NCBI RefSeq assembly: GCF_002117105.1
Contig: NZ_CP019343.1
Coordinates: 992,001-1,056,000, forward strand
Direction of reading: 5' to 3'
From: Oceanicoccus sagamiensis
GTDB lineage: Bacteria; Pseudomonadota; Gammaproteobacteria; Pseudomonadales; Dasaniaceae
DNA: 64,000 nt
This document shows positions 19,040-28,004 of this stretch, piece after piece. How positions within the stretch are numbered: position 1 is the first letter of the stretch; each line of letters begins with the position of its first letter. The notes beneath the pieces are model-generated. The model was not told where the DNA came from. It worked only from the letters and a program-made list of their open reading frames with translations, and did no database searches. The translations under genes were made by a program, and so were the position numbers.

Positions 19040-20620
19040 TTATAAACCCAATACACCCGGGTTAATTCTACCCTTGGGATCCACCGCCTTCTTAATACTC
19101 TCAACCAGGCTAAAGGCCTCACCTTTCAGGCCGCCGCTATAGTTGTAAGATTTACCCACCTGTAAGTGCACGCAACCTTTGTCACTCATCATATCGCTAA
19201 CTTCCTGACGGATGGCGCCAACAGCATTGCGAGCCTCAAGGTTTTCATCAAACTTATGCACTTTTTGATAAAACGCTTTCTCCACACTATCCTTCTGAAT
19301 CTCATCCGCCGCATCGGGCCAAAAAAACAAAGGCTCAACAGCAATACAGTTGGTTGAAACATTGTTATAGAGAAAGCCGGTGGTGATACTGTACTGCTCA
19401 ATAGTAGCACTGTGCTTATCAAAGATTTTTTGTACTTCTTCGGTGATCGTTACCGCCTGCGACAAAGGCACCAAACCATGAACTGGAACCCAACGCTCAC
19501 CACCAGGGCCGACCATATTATTGACCGGACCAAAAGGGTTGGCGCGAATAATTTTAGGAATACTATTTTCCACATTATTACCGCCATGTTTCTTACCAAT
19601 CGCTAATACCTGCTGCAAAGCATCTTCAGCCGCAGCTTCGACACGCTCTTCAATCACAATATACATCGGCCAGCGCAAATCTTTCATAAAGCGGCGTCCG
19701 GCCATGGCGATTTTGGCACCGTCTTTTATAGCACCCAATACCGAGCCACTATTTTTCAAGACACCGGTAAAGGCTTTAACATCATTGACCAAAGTATCAC
19801 GCTGGGCACGCATCTCCGTTAGTGTGGGATCAAAACCAAAACATTCAGACGCTAAACCACTACGAGAAATTTCATTCATCGCTGCCAGCAAACCATTATG
19901 ATCTTCAAAATCAAAGGCGGCATAGCGGTGCGCAGAAAGCTCTGGAATTAAACGTAAAGTTACCGTGGACTTAATACCCAGTGCGCCATTATCACAGGTA
20001 AACAAACCGGTGAGGTCCGGGCCAAAGTGACGAAAGAATGGAGTACCATTTTTCTGAGCCGCAGAGCCGGTAGAAATAATGGTGCCATCGGCAATCACCA
20101 CATCGACACTAACCACTGAATCAACAGCACTACCATGCTTGCCACTACCCCAAAAAATACTATTCTGGGAAATACTGCCTGCAACCGAAGCCTTAATACC
20201 GGACAACGGCCCCCAATAAGGTGTGCGCACACCCGAGCCTTTTAGCGTTTCATACAAAGACTTCCAGCTACAACCCGCTTCAACCGTGACGTACATATCT
20301 TCGCGATTGATCTCAAGGATTTTATCCATGCGCTGAGTATCAATCATAAAGGTGTTTTCTTCTTCCGGCGTATAACCCTTGGTATAAGACATGCCACCGC
20401 CGCGAGCAATCACTGCATAACCCGCAGAGGTAATAGCCGCTACAACCTTGGATAACTGCTCGGCATTGTCAGGCCGGACTACCGCCGCCGCTGTTTTACC
20501 CCGAGTCCAGATATCCATGGAATAAAACACACGATCCGCCTCATCGGTCAGTACATAGTCGGCACCAACAATGGTTTGAATAGACTGGATAACATTATCA
20601 ATATTCTGTTGTTCACTCAT
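19040..20620 (-). CDS. FAD-linked oxidase/dehydrogenase (VAO/PCMH fold)
   Basis: About 526 residues. The N-terminal FAD-binding PCMH domain is clear: AAVVRPDNAEQLSKVVAAI, then VIARGGGMSYTKGYTP, the VTVEAGCSWKSLYETL strand and VAGSISQNSIFWGSGKHG. The C-terminal part ends KKAVDPKGRINPGVLGL, the family's closing motif. Relatives include 4-cresol dehydrogenase, vanillyl-alcohol oxidase and GlcD-type 2-hydroxyacid dehydrogenases, so it probably oxidises an alcohol, phenol side chain or hydroxy acid. Start placed at ATG 20620, which overlaps the end of the symporter frame by 8 bp; a GTG at 20632 is possible. Last gene of the leftward operon beginning with the aldehyde dehydrogenase, closed by a terminator. 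Confidence 0.87.
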   Translation of the reverse strand: MSEQQNIDNVIQSIQTIVGADYVLTDEADRVFYSMDIWTRGKTAAAVVRPDNAEQLSKVVAAITSAGYAVIARGGGMSYTKGYTPEEENTFMIDTQRMDKILEINREDMYVTVEAGCSWKSLYETLKGSGVRTPYWGPLSGIKASVAGSISQNSIFWGSGKHGSAVDSVVSVDVVIADGTIISTGSAAQKNGTPFFRHFGPDLTGLFTCDNGALGIKSTVTLRLIPELSAHRYAAFDFEDHNGLLAAMNEISRSGLASECFGFDPTLTEMRAQRDTLVNDVKAFTGVLKNSGSVLGAIKDGAKIAMAGRRFMKDLRWPMYIVIEERVEAAAEDALQQVLAIGKKHGGNNVENSIPKIIRANPFGPVNNMVGPGGERWVPVHGLVPLSQAVTITEEVQKIFDKHSATIEQYSITTGFLYNNVSTNCIAVEPLFFWPDAADEIQKDSVEKAFYQKVHKFDENLEARNAVGAIRQEVSDMMSDKGCVHLQVGKSYNYSGGLKGEAFSLVESIKKAVDPKGRINPGVLGL

Positions 20621-21542
20621 GGGACTTCTCACGAAAAGTTAGTAATACCAGCAGACCTGCAAAAAACGACAGGATACGTTCAAACACAGTCGCGGGAACG
20701 GAAAGCATTAAATAATCCTCAACAAAATTGTCGGGATTAAAATGGAAAAATACGGCAAAAACAAAACCAGTAGCAATACCTAAAAAAGCACCTTTTTGGC
20801 GTACTTTAACGCCGGACAAACGCAGCAGTACCAGTGGGCCAAAGCTTGCACCCAAACAGGTCCAGGCTAATAGCGCCCGCTTAAAGATGGTCGAAGGTAA
20901 TGTTAATGACACAATAATCGCCAGAGCTACTAATACGGCGATAGTTATACGGGAGATCAATAAACTCTTATCGGGGTACAACTTAGCCAAACCCAGATCA
21001 TGGGAAACCGCAGAAGCACCTACCAGCAACTGGCTATCGGCAGTTGACATAATGGCCGACAACACCGCGGCAACTAAAATCGCAGCAATCACCGGGGAAA
21101 ACAAATAGTCTGTCAGGGCAAAGAAAATATACTCTGGGTTGGCCACATCCGGGATTAAAATATGCCCTACCAAACCCACAAAACACATGCCACCAAAGAC
21201 CAGCATAAACCAAAGGATGGCAATAACACGCGCCTGCCTCAACGCGGTCTGGTCACGCAAGGCCATATAGCGAACCAGTAAATGTGGCTGACCTATCGCC
21301 CCAAAAGCAACGCCAGATGCTCCCAACACAAACCCCACGGCAGCAATGCCGGAGTGAACACCGGTAAGGCTTAATTGGTCCGCCGAGCTGACCGCCTGTA
21401 AGCCACTCACAAAACCTTCAAGACCACCGACTTCCATAAACGCAGCAACCGGCAATAGAATCGAGGCGGCTGCCATTAATAAACCCTGTACGGTATCGGT
21501 CACACTCACCGCCCAGAAACCACCCAAAAAGGTATAGATCAT
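20613..21542 (-). CDS. Sodium:solute symporter, C-terminal fragment (frameshifted gene)
   Basis: 309 residues matching the second two thirds of an SSS/PutP-type symporter, starting exactly where helix 5 should continue: IYTFLGGFWAVSVTDTVQG is the well-known SSS motif. ADSQLLVGASAVSHDL is also typical. The upstream fragment ends in a different frame at a run of five G (minus strand), and the two frames meet at an ATGA stop-start overlap. One extra G would fuse them into a single protein of about 480 residues, normal for the family. So this is either a broken gene, a sequencing error in a homopolymer, or two chains made by translational coupling. Confidence 0.85.
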   Translation of the reverse strand: MIYTFLGGFWAVSVTDTVQGLLMAAASILLPVAAFMEVGGLEGFVSGLQAVSSADQLSLTGVHSGIAAVGFVLGASGVAFGAIGQPHLLVRYMALRDQTALRQARVIAILWFMLVFGGMCFVGLVGHILIPDVANPEYIFFALTDYLFSPVIAAILVAAVLSAIMSTADSQLLVGASAVSHDLGLAKLYPDKSLLISRITIAVLVALAIIVSLTLPSTIFKRALLAWTCLGASFGPLVLLRLSGVKVRQKGAFLGIATGFVFAVFFHFNPDNFVEDYLMLSVPATVFERILSFFAGLLVLLTFREKSHE

Positions 21543-22054
21543 AATAATAATGCCCCCAGCACAATGCTGGTGGTCATCGATAAATCAAACGTTTGGTGAA
21601 AGGTATTGCCTGCTCCCTGAAACTGGGCGGCTACATAAAACGAAAAAGCAAATACAATAATTAATGACGAGGCATAAACAATCGCCTTGCGCCACCCGCC
21701 CTCAGAACCGTGGGCTAAAAAATCGGTCAGGGTAATTAATTGATGTTCTCGACTAAAGTCCAGCATTTTGGAACCGACATAGGACCAGGAAAAAATCATC
21801 CCGACTACCGCACCAACTACCAACCAGACCGCAGAGATACCTAACACAAAGGCTGCACCACTTACGCCTAATAATGTCCACGCGGAAGAAGAACTGGCGG
21901 AATAGCTGATCGCCGCAACAACAGGGCCGAGAGAACGGCCACCGAGAAAAAAGTCTTCAACCGTATTGGTTCGGCGCTGCGCCCAAAGACCGACCCCTAT
22001 AAGAAATAATTTATAGGCGACCAGGGTGATAAGAACAATAGTGACCTTATCCAT
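21539..22054 (-). CDS. Sodium:solute symporter, N-terminal fragment (frameshifted gene)
   Basis: 171 residues with the SSS N-terminus: a first helix (VTIVLITLVAYKLFLIGVG), EDFFLGGRSLGPVVAAIS and SSSAWTLLGVSGAAFVLG, which carries sodium-site region residues in the family. The frame ends prematurely inside what should be helix 5, after SIVLGALLL, with TGA overlapping the ATG of the next frame. It would be part of one symporter with the downstream fragment. It lies 21 bp after the isochorismatase gene in the same operon and presumably imported the pathway substrate. Confidence 0.85.
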   Translation of the reverse strand: MDKVTIVLITLVAYKLFLIGVGLWAQRRTNTVEDFFLGGRSLGPVVAAISYSASSSSAWTLLGVSGAAFVLGISAVWLVVGAVVGMIFSWSYVGSKMLDFSREHQLITLTDFLAHGSEGGWRKAIVYASSLIIVFAFSFYVAAQFQGAGNTFHQTFDLSMTTSIVLGALLL

Positions 22055-22075
22055 AGAATATCCACAAAGAGCAGC

Positions 22076-22669
22076 TTATAGCTGCCCTAAGTGATCCAGT
22101 ACGTCCTGTACTTTTTGAACTTCAGCATACTTGGCATGCATATCGTGCAGGTTGGCCGCATGGGCCTCCTGGTTACGATCACCCACTGCCTCTTCTGCTA
22201 CTACCACCTGATAGTTATTTTGCAAACCATCCACCACAGTGGCGCGCACACAGCCACTAGTAGTTAAACCGGTGACCACAATGGAGTCTACGCCCTGCGC
22301 TCTTAAACGCTCATCCAAATCGGTTTTAAAGAAACCGCTGGCCCAGCATTTTTCAATCACAGGCTCGCCATCAATCGGCGCCAGACGATCATCAACTTTG
22401 ACCCAATCAGAATCCGGGGTTAAAACATTTAACGCATTAATACGGTCGCGAAATACGGTGGCTTCATCATCGCTGTGATAAACCACGGTGGTGTATAACA
22501 CCGGTAAACCTTTGGCACGGAATTCATCCAACAAGATTTTGTTAGCGGCTACCACTTCAGGGCAATCGGTACCCAACGCACAGGCTGAACTGGTAAAACC
22601 GTTAATCATATCGATTAAAACCAGTGCCGGCTTATTACCCAGACCTAATGCTTTACGTTCCAAGTCCAT
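22076..22669 (-). CDS. Isochorismatase-family cysteine hydrolase (amidase type)
   Basis: 197 residues, the normal size. The catalytic triad of the family can be placed: Asp20 in ALVLIDMINGF, Lys107 in PVIEKCWASGF and Cys140 in GLTTSGCVRAT. The subfamily contains N-carbamoylsarcosine amidase, maleamate amidohydrolase (NicF) and ureidoacrylate amidohydrolase (RutB), all of which hydrolyse an amide or carbamoyl bond. Its next-door neighbour is an alpha/beta hydrolase, as in both the nicotinate and the Rut pathways. The exact substrate cannot be assigned; an amide produced after ring opening is a reasonable guess. Confidence 0.88.
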   Translation of the reverse strand: MDLERKALGLGNKPALVLIDMINGFTSSACALGTDCPEVVAANKILLDEFRAKGLPVLYTTVVYHSDDEATVFRDRINALNVLTPDSDWVKVDDRLAPIDGEPVIEKCWASGFFKTDLDERLRAQGVDSIVVTGLTTSGCVRATVVDGLQNNYQVVVAEEAVGDRNQEAHAANLHDMHAKYAEVQKVQDVLDHLGQL

Positions 22670-22689
22670 AATAATTCTCGCTTTTACAT

Positions 22690-23475
22690 TTATTTAAAAA
22701 AATTAGTTAATAGCGCCGAGACTTCGTCGGCATTGCGCTCACAGACATAGGTACGAGCGCCTTCAATAATCGCTTTCTCACCGTTTTCCACTAAAGCCAA
22801 GGCATTATCCAATTGGCCCAACAGCGGGTCTTCAGTGCCGGCAAAAGCCAATACAGGGCATTTAACCGATGCTAACTGCGTTGCATAATCCTGATCGATA
22901 ACCGCCTTATAGGCGTCGGGGTAGGTATCGCCCAATGCTATACCGGTTAAGGTTTCGCGCTGGCTTAATGCCAGAGTAGCGTCAGGGTCTTTAGCTCTGA
23001 CCCTTTCCCACATCAACATCAAGTGGCTGCCATTATCTTCAACCGGGAAGGCAAAAGATTTTTTCGGCAATAAATCTTTTAAGGCTTGATCTAATAAGGT
23101 GGGGCCCGATAAGGCTATCTTGCTGGCAAAACCCGGAAAATCATATTCCAGCTGCACCGCTACTGATGCACCCGTGTGATGACCAAATACTAAACATTGA
23201 TGAATCCCCAGAGCCAATAAAGCCTCATGCAAAATATCGGCATAAGCTTTAATGGTAACCGCTTCGTTTAACGCATCAGAACCACCAAAGCCAGGCATAT
23301 CCGGTGCAATAATATGAAACTGATTAGCCAGCCGCTCCATTAACACTTCATACATTGCCGAGGTGCTGGGAACTTGATGAAACATGACCAGCGACGGTAA
23401 ATCGCTGTTGCCAGCTTCGCGATAATGAATTTGACCGATACGGGTATCAATATAGCCTCTGCGGATAGCACTCAT
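22690..23475 (-). CDS. Alpha/beta hydrolase-fold protein with non-canonical active site
   Basis: About 261 residues (MSAIRRGYIDTR start at 23475, one base after the aldehyde dehydrogenase stop; an upstream in-frame start at 23496 would overlap that gene by 20 bp). Fold markers: FHQVPSTSAMYEVLM for the oxyanion-loop region, IIAPDMPGFGGSD, a nucleophile elbow and FAGTEDPLL for the acid strand. The elbow reads GHHTG rather than GxSxG, so the usual Ser/Asp/Cys nucleophile is His100, and the usual C-terminal His is not evident (ARTYVCERNADEV). It may be a lyase, a cofactor-free enzyme or a hydrolase of unusual mechanism. Cotranscribed with ALDH and isochorismatase. Confidence 0.85.
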   Translation of the reverse strand: MSAIRRGYIDTRIGQIHYREAGNSDLPSLVMFHQVPSTSAMYEVLMERLANQFHIIAPDMPGFGGSDALNEAVTIKAYADILHEALLALGIHQCLVFGHHTGASVAVQLEYDFPGFASKIALSGPTLLDQALKDLLPKKSFAFPVEDNGSHLMLMWERVRAKDPDATLALSQRETLTGIALGDTYPDAYKAVIDQDYATQLASVKCPVLAFAGTEDPLLGQLDNALALVENGEKAIIEGARTYVCERNADEVSALLTNFFK

Positions 23476-23476
23476 A

Positions 23477-24910
23477 TCAATCACCCAGCTCAACACTAAT
23501 CCATTTTAACTCGGTAAATTCTTCGGTACTAAACTGACCACCACTGCGACCTATACCGGAATCACCCAGACCACCAATCGGCGCCATAGCATTACTTTGG
23601 AAGGAGTGCATACCAATATGAACAGCACCTGAGCGAATTTCTCTGGCCGCTTTAAAACCGCGTTTGATATTGTGTGTGAGTACACCGGCCGATAAGCCAA
23701 AAATACTGTCGTTGGCCAAAGCGATGGCTTCGTCTAAATCTTTCGCTTTAACAACACTGGTAAGGGGGCCAAAACTTTCGTCACACCAGGCCGTGGCATC
23801 CCGTGGCGGCTCCAGTAAAACGGTAGGCTGCAAAGTCAAACCATCATGCACCTCACCACCGGTTAACAGCTCAGTACCTCGAGACTTGGCATCTTCAATA
23901 TGTTCCAGTACTTTTTCAAGAGCGCGACGATTAATTAACGGACCGTAAGCCGTATTAGTATCACGCACATCACCGATAGCTAATTGTTCACAAGCCGTTT
24001 TCATCTCAGCGATAAATTCGTCGTAGATACCTGCCTCTACCACAATGCGTGAGTTAGCCATACAAATCTGGCCAGCGTGGGTAAACATACCGTCAATGGC
24101 AATAGCCGCCGCTTCTTTGGCTTCAAAGTCATTTAGCACCAGTAAAGCCGACTTACCGCCTAGTTCTAATTGTGCTGGCCGCATTTTTTCTACCGCCACT
24201 TTGCCAATCGCTTTACCGGTTGCGGTAGAACCGGTCACCGCAATCGCATCAATATCATCATGGCTAACCAATGGCGCGCCACACTCGGCACCAAAACCGG
24301 TCACCACACTAATCGCCTGGGCAGGCAAACCCGCTTCCACTAATAGCTTGGCATATTCAATCGCAATTAATGGCGTTTCTTCTGAAGGCTTAATAACAAC
24401 GCTATTACCGGCCGCCAAAGGAAAAGCAGTCATTTTTGTCAGTAATAGTAACGGTGCGTTATAAGGCACAATCGAAGCTACCACCCCTAATGGTTCACGA
24501 AAAACCATTGATATTTTGCTGGGGTCATCATTGGGCATAGTATCGCCATAAAGACGACGCACTTCACCGGCTGCCGCACGTAGTAAATCAGCGGTTCGCA
24601 TAATTTCATAACGCGCTTTATTAATAACCGAACCACTTTCGTCGATTAATAAATCAAGATAACGCTGCTCACCTTCGGTGGCCATAATATCGGCCGCTTT
24701 CAGCAAAACCGCTTCACGGGCACTTGGCGTCAGGCTATGCCACTGATCAAAACCTTTGCGCGCAGCGGCTACTGCCAAATCAACATCAGCGGCCTGACCG
24801 CGGGGAACACGCCCCATCACGTCTTCAGTGGCGGGTGATAAAACGTCAAAAGCCTCACCAGAAACTGCGGGCTGTTCAACACCACCAATTATTAATCCAC
24901 GTTCAATCAT
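23477..24910 (-). CDS. Aldehyde dehydrogenase, NAD(P)-dependent
   Basis: 477 residues. Oxidises an aldehyde to the carboxylic acid. Catalytic residues are in place: Asn151 (PYNAPLLL), Glu249 (QLELGGKSA) and nucleophile Cys283 (HAGQICMANSR). GSTATGKAIGK is the cofactor-binding turn. The GQICMA form and the PYNAP segment resemble the vanillin/salicylaldehyde/benzaldehyde dehydrogenase branch, so an aromatic or unsaturated aldehyde is plausible. First gene of the leftward operon (ALDH, hydrolase, isochorismatase, symporter, FAD oxidase); a terminator for the gene upstream lies 21-62 bp before its start, so it should have its own promoter or depend on readthrough. Confidence 0.92.
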   Translation of the reverse strand: MIERGLIIGGVEQPAVSGEAFDVLSPATEDVMGRVPRGQAADVDLAVAAARKGFDQWHSLTPSAREAVLLKAADIMATEGEQRYLDLLIDESGSVINKARYEIMRTADLLRAAAGEVRRLYGDTMPNDDPSKISMVFREPLGVVASIVPYNAPLLLLTKMTAFPLAAGNSVVIKPSEETPLIAIEYAKLLVEAGLPAQAISVVTGFGAECGAPLVSHDDIDAIAVTGSTATGKAIGKVAVEKMRPAQLELGGKSALLVLNDFEAKEAAAIAIDGMFTHAGQICMANSRIVVEAGIYDEFIAEMKTACEQLAIGDVRDTNTAYGPLINRRALEKVLEHIEDAKSRGTELLTGGEVHDGLTLQPTVLLEPPRDATAWCDESFGPLTSVVKAKDLDEAIALANDSIFGLSAGVLTHNIKRGFKAAREIRSGAVHIGMHSFQSNAMAPIGGLGDSGIGRSGGQFSTEEFTELKWISVELGD

Positions 24911-24930
24911 AAAACTCTAAACTCACTCTT

Positions 24931-24972
24931 AAAAAAACAAAACCCCGCGACAGCTATGCAGCGGGGTTTTTA
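24931..24972 (-). terminator. Intrinsic terminator after the ACAD-fold gene
   Basis: Minus strand: AAAACCCCGC and GCGGGGTTTT around CTGCATAGCTGTC, followed by GTTTTTTT. It closes the nitrilase/ACAD unit before the ALDH operon begins. Confidence 0.85.
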
Positions 24973-24983
24973 GTAACAGGATA

Positions 24984-26267
24984 TTACTTTTTAACGCCAG
25001 CAAACTGGGCTTCGGCCTGCTCTAACAATTCAGTTTTAGCAGCGTCGAACTTACCCATTTCTGGCGAGAAGCCCTGTACCAAAGCCATACCAATATCACG
25101 CAGGGCACGAGACTGTGGCGCAGTACCCAAAGTACCGGAGGTGCCAGAAATCTTTAATGCACCCTGTGCAACACCGTAAGCAGCTTCAGCAATAATGCCT
25201 TTATTTAAGCGCCATAACTTAACCACTTCTTCTTTGGGCAAAATCGGCGGTTCTGAAGTTTCCAGATCCAACTGACGACGCATAAATAATACGGCGGTGT
25301 GGTAGTCCTTCATCATGTCACCAAAAATGCTTTGGTAAACCGGGTTGGTTGCATAAGTAGCGCCGGTATCTTTATAAGTTTTCTTACGCAGGTGAACTTT
25401 AGTCTGCTCGTAAATAGAGTGGGCCACACCCAAGTAAACAGCGGGGCCAGCTACCTGATTGCCCACAAAAGAGCCACGGCTCATTGACATAGATTTTACA
25501 AACGCACCGGGTACAGCCAGGCTCATATCATCGGGAACAAACACATCTTTCATCACCAGACCATCGGTAGCACTACCACGCAGTCCCATAGCATCCCACT
25601 TGATACGACGATCAAGGCCTTCGCCCTGACTGTCAATAATAAAAGTACAGAGGCCGCCAGCATCATCGGTGCCCTCTAGAGAGGCGGTTACCAGATAATA
25701 GTTAGCCACATCATAAGCACAGGCAAAAGATTTCACGCCGTTAAGGATATAACCGCCATCCACTTTCTTGGCTACAGTCTCAATGGTTAATTTGGCTTTT
25801 TCAGACTTGGCACCTTCTGAGGTAAAGTTACCCGTCCAGTTTTTACCTTCGCCGATTAAGCGCAATAATTTTTCCGCCCAGGCTTTGGCCTTGGCTTCAT
25901 CATCTTTATTCTCAAACAAACCTGCTTCAATCGCTTTTAATAGCAAGACACCACGAGAGGTTGAAGAACACTGGAAGAAGTAAGCCATCGCCGTAGAAGG
26001 ACAAGCCGTGGCAATCGCAAATACAGAAGCACACAGGTCGCGTAAACCACCACCCAGACCGCCGTACTCTTTAGGTACCATTAAACCCATCAGCCCCGCT
26101 TCGGCCAAGGTACCCACATGCGGGCGATGGAACTCGGCACTGCGATCAACTTCAATCGCCTGCTCGGCTAATGAAGGCAGCACGCCTTCAACGATTTGCT
26201 GAATTTCACGCTCTTCCGCTGAAAGATCTTCAACATAATATTCACCAGTTAATTTTGTCACAGTCAC
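24984..26267 (-). CDS. Acyl-CoA dehydrogenase-fold flavoenzyme, possibly a group D monooxygenase
   Basis: 427 residues. The ACAD N-terminal helical domain (LAEAGLMGLMVPKEYGGLGG), middle beta domain (WTGNFTSEGAK, GGYILNGVKSFACAYDVANYYLV, WDAMGLRGSATDGLVMKDVFVP) and C-terminal helical domain are clear. The dehydrogenase catalytic Glu signature (YEG) is not seen where expected; instead the C-terminus reads GTAPQSRALRDIGMALVQG, closer to flavin-dependent monooxygenases of this fold such as HsaA, DszC and IacA. If so it needs reduced flavin from a partner reductase, perhaps the protein at 6140-7036. Family assignment is sure, activity is not. Encoded 27 bp after the tandem nitrilase gene, so probably cotranscribed. 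Confidence 0.85.
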   Translation of the reverse strand: MTVTKLTGEYYVEDLSAEEREIQQIVEGVLPSLAEQAIEVDRSAEFHRPHVGTLAEAGLMGLMVPKEYGGLGGGLRDLCASVFAIATACPSTAMAYFFQCSSTSRGVLLLKAIEAGLFENKDDEAKAKAWAEKLLRLIGEGKNWTGNFTSEGAKSEKAKLTIETVAKKVDGGYILNGVKSFACAYDVANYYLVTASLEGTDDAGGLCTFIIDSQGEGLDRRIKWDAMGLRGSATDGLVMKDVFVPDDMSLAVPGAFVKSMSMSRGSFVGNQVAGPAVYLGVAHSIYEQTKVHLRKKTYKDTGATYATNPVYQSIFGDMMKDYHTAVLFMRRQLDLETSEPPILPKEEVVKLWRLNKGIIAEAAYGVAQGALKISGTSGTLGTAPQSRALRDIGMALVQGFSPEMGKFDAAKTELLEQAEAQFAGVKK

Positions 26268-26294
26268 TCTCCTGATTTTTTATTTAATACGTTT

Positions 26295-28004
26295 TTAAAC
26301 AGCTGTTATGGCTTGCGCTAATCGCCAGGGGCGATTGCGAATTAAGTCGGTACCACGGGAAACTACTTTATCCTGTGCATTTAATGGGGTTAATGGTGCC
26401 AATGTAATCCCGGCACCCTGACCCGCCTGAGTTATTAAAGGATAAGTCAGATTGCCATCGAACTCACGCTCTTCCCATGGAGTCAGTACGGTAAAGTCCT
26501 TATGGAGCTTATTGGCAAAGCTGCAACCCAATTCAGAGGGCTGGGTAACGGCAATCATATTTAAGCGATTTTCTGCGGCGCGCTCAACCAGGCCAGTAAC
26601 CAGCTCCCATTTTTCTTGTACAGAAAAGGGAACGGCAACCACTTCAACACTTTGCATGGCAATTAAGCGGAACATTTCCGGATAGATAGTATCTGCGCCG
26701 GTAGCCAAACCCAAGCGACCAAAGGCCACATCCACCGAGACCACCTCGTCACCGAGTGCCGACCAGGAAAGACGAGCCGACGGATGCAATTGTTTCTGGG
26801 TAGCAATAATGCCTTGCTTATTAATCGCCACGGTCGCGTGGAAGTGCTGGCCACCCTCTTCAATAATAATCGAGCACACAATAACGGCATCCGCAGCAAT
26901 CGCTGTAAACTGCTCAACCACAGCCTGAGACTGGGCCACTTCTTCGGCTAGGTCTGGAGCACTACTATCGGCAACAAAAAACAGTTCGGGTAGCACAACA
27001 ATCTCTGCACCCTGAGCAATAGCGGCTGTAGCCTGCTCTACGGCTTCGGCAATGGCCTCTGCGCCGGTATTGGCTAATTGAATCATAGCCGCGGTAGCCG
27101 ACTCTGCACCGTTATAGGCAAGCTCTGGCTGAGTGGCGGGGTCTTCGCCAATAGGCTGGTAAAGATCCGGGCGACGACTGGCAAAGATATCGGTGCCATC
27201 CGCAGCCACTTTATTCAGGGCATCCGCCGGATTGATATCGGCAAAGATAATTTCTTCTTCGTTGCCCGCAATGGCTAGCACGGTACCGTCTGGAGCAACG
27301 ATTTGACTATCACCAGCGCCGCATAAAAACGGCTTGGAGATGCCCGTCGCTTCACTGACCGGGTCCATTAAAAACTCCGGAATTAATGGGCCGACTTTAT
27401 TCGCCGCTACCATAAAGACTTTATTTTCCGCTGCACGCACTGGCATATGTAAGCTGCCTTCATCCGGGGCAAAGGAGTTAACGCTATTACAAATAATTTG
27501 TGCACCGCGCAGGCTTAGCGAACGAGGCGGCTCATTAATAACGCCATCCATACAGGCGTATAGGCCAAGCTTACCTAGCGGGGTTTCAACAATGGGGCCC
27601 TCGGTTTGCGCGGGGCGCAGAAAATCATTTTCATGGCCAATATAAATTTGCTTATCGTTATCTGCCAGCAACTCGCCTTCCGGTGAGTAGAGCAAACTGG
27701 TACCCGTACAGGCACCATCTTCGCGCAAGATAGTGCAGTTAATCACCACATGGGCACCCACTTCTTTGACGCAATCAGCAATACTTTGTAACCAGGGGCT
27801 ATCTAAACCGATCGACACCTTGTCACAGTGGGCCTGGTCTTCATACCAGGACAGGTGATTACAAAACTCAGGCAATACAATTAGATCGGGCTTACACTCA
27901 GCCGCCTTGCGGATCATGCGCAGGCAGGTTTGCAGGTTTTCATCGAGGTCGTGGCCAATATGGAACTGGGCAGCGGCAACGCGGATTGTTGAAGACTCAC
28001 TCAT
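26295..28004 (-). CDS. Tandem nitrilase/carbon-nitrogen hydrolase, second domain lacking catalytic Cys
   Basis: 569 residues, about twice a normal nitrilase-superfamily enzyme, made of two CN-hydrolase domains (about 5-275 and 295-560). Domain 1 has the complete Glu-Lys-Cys triad: Glu46 (LIVLPEF), Lys118 (NDKQIYIGHENDF), Cys151 (LGLYACMDG). Domain 2 keeps Glu340 (IVVLPEL) and Lys404 (TQKQLHPSARLSW) but has Gly436 where the Cys should be (RLGLATGADTIYPE). So one domain should cleave a nitrile or amide, while the other is probably structural or regulatory. First gene of a leftward unit with the ACAD-fold gene. A good promoter lies upstream (see 28090-28137). The substrate is unknown. Confidence 0.88.
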   Translation of the reverse strand: MSESSTIRVAAAQFHIGHDLDENLQTCLRMIRKAAECKPDLIVLPEFCNHLSWYEDQAHCDKVSIGLDSPWLQSIADCVKEVGAHVVINCTILREDGACTGTSLLYSPEGELLADNDKQIYIGHENDFLRPAQTEGPIVETPLGKLGLYACMDGVINEPPRSLSLRGAQIICNSVNSFAPDEGSLHMPVRAAENKVFMVAANKVGPLIPEFLMDPVSEATGISKPFLCGAGDSQIVAPDGTVLAIAGNEEEIIFADINPADALNKVAADGTDIFASRRPDLYQPIGEDPATQPELAYNGAESATAAMIQLANTGAEAIAEAVEQATAAIAQGAEIVVLPELFFVADSSAPDLAEEVAQSQAVVEQFTAIAADAVIVCSIIIEEGGQHFHATVAINKQGIIATQKQLHPSARLSWSALGDEVVSVDVAFGRLGLATGADTIYPEMFRLIAMQSVEVVAVPFSVQEKWELVTGLVERAAENRLNMIAVTQPSELGCSFANKLHKDFTVLTPWEEREFDGNLTYPLITQAGQGAGITLAPLTPLNAQDKVVSRGTDLIRNRPWRLAQAITAV

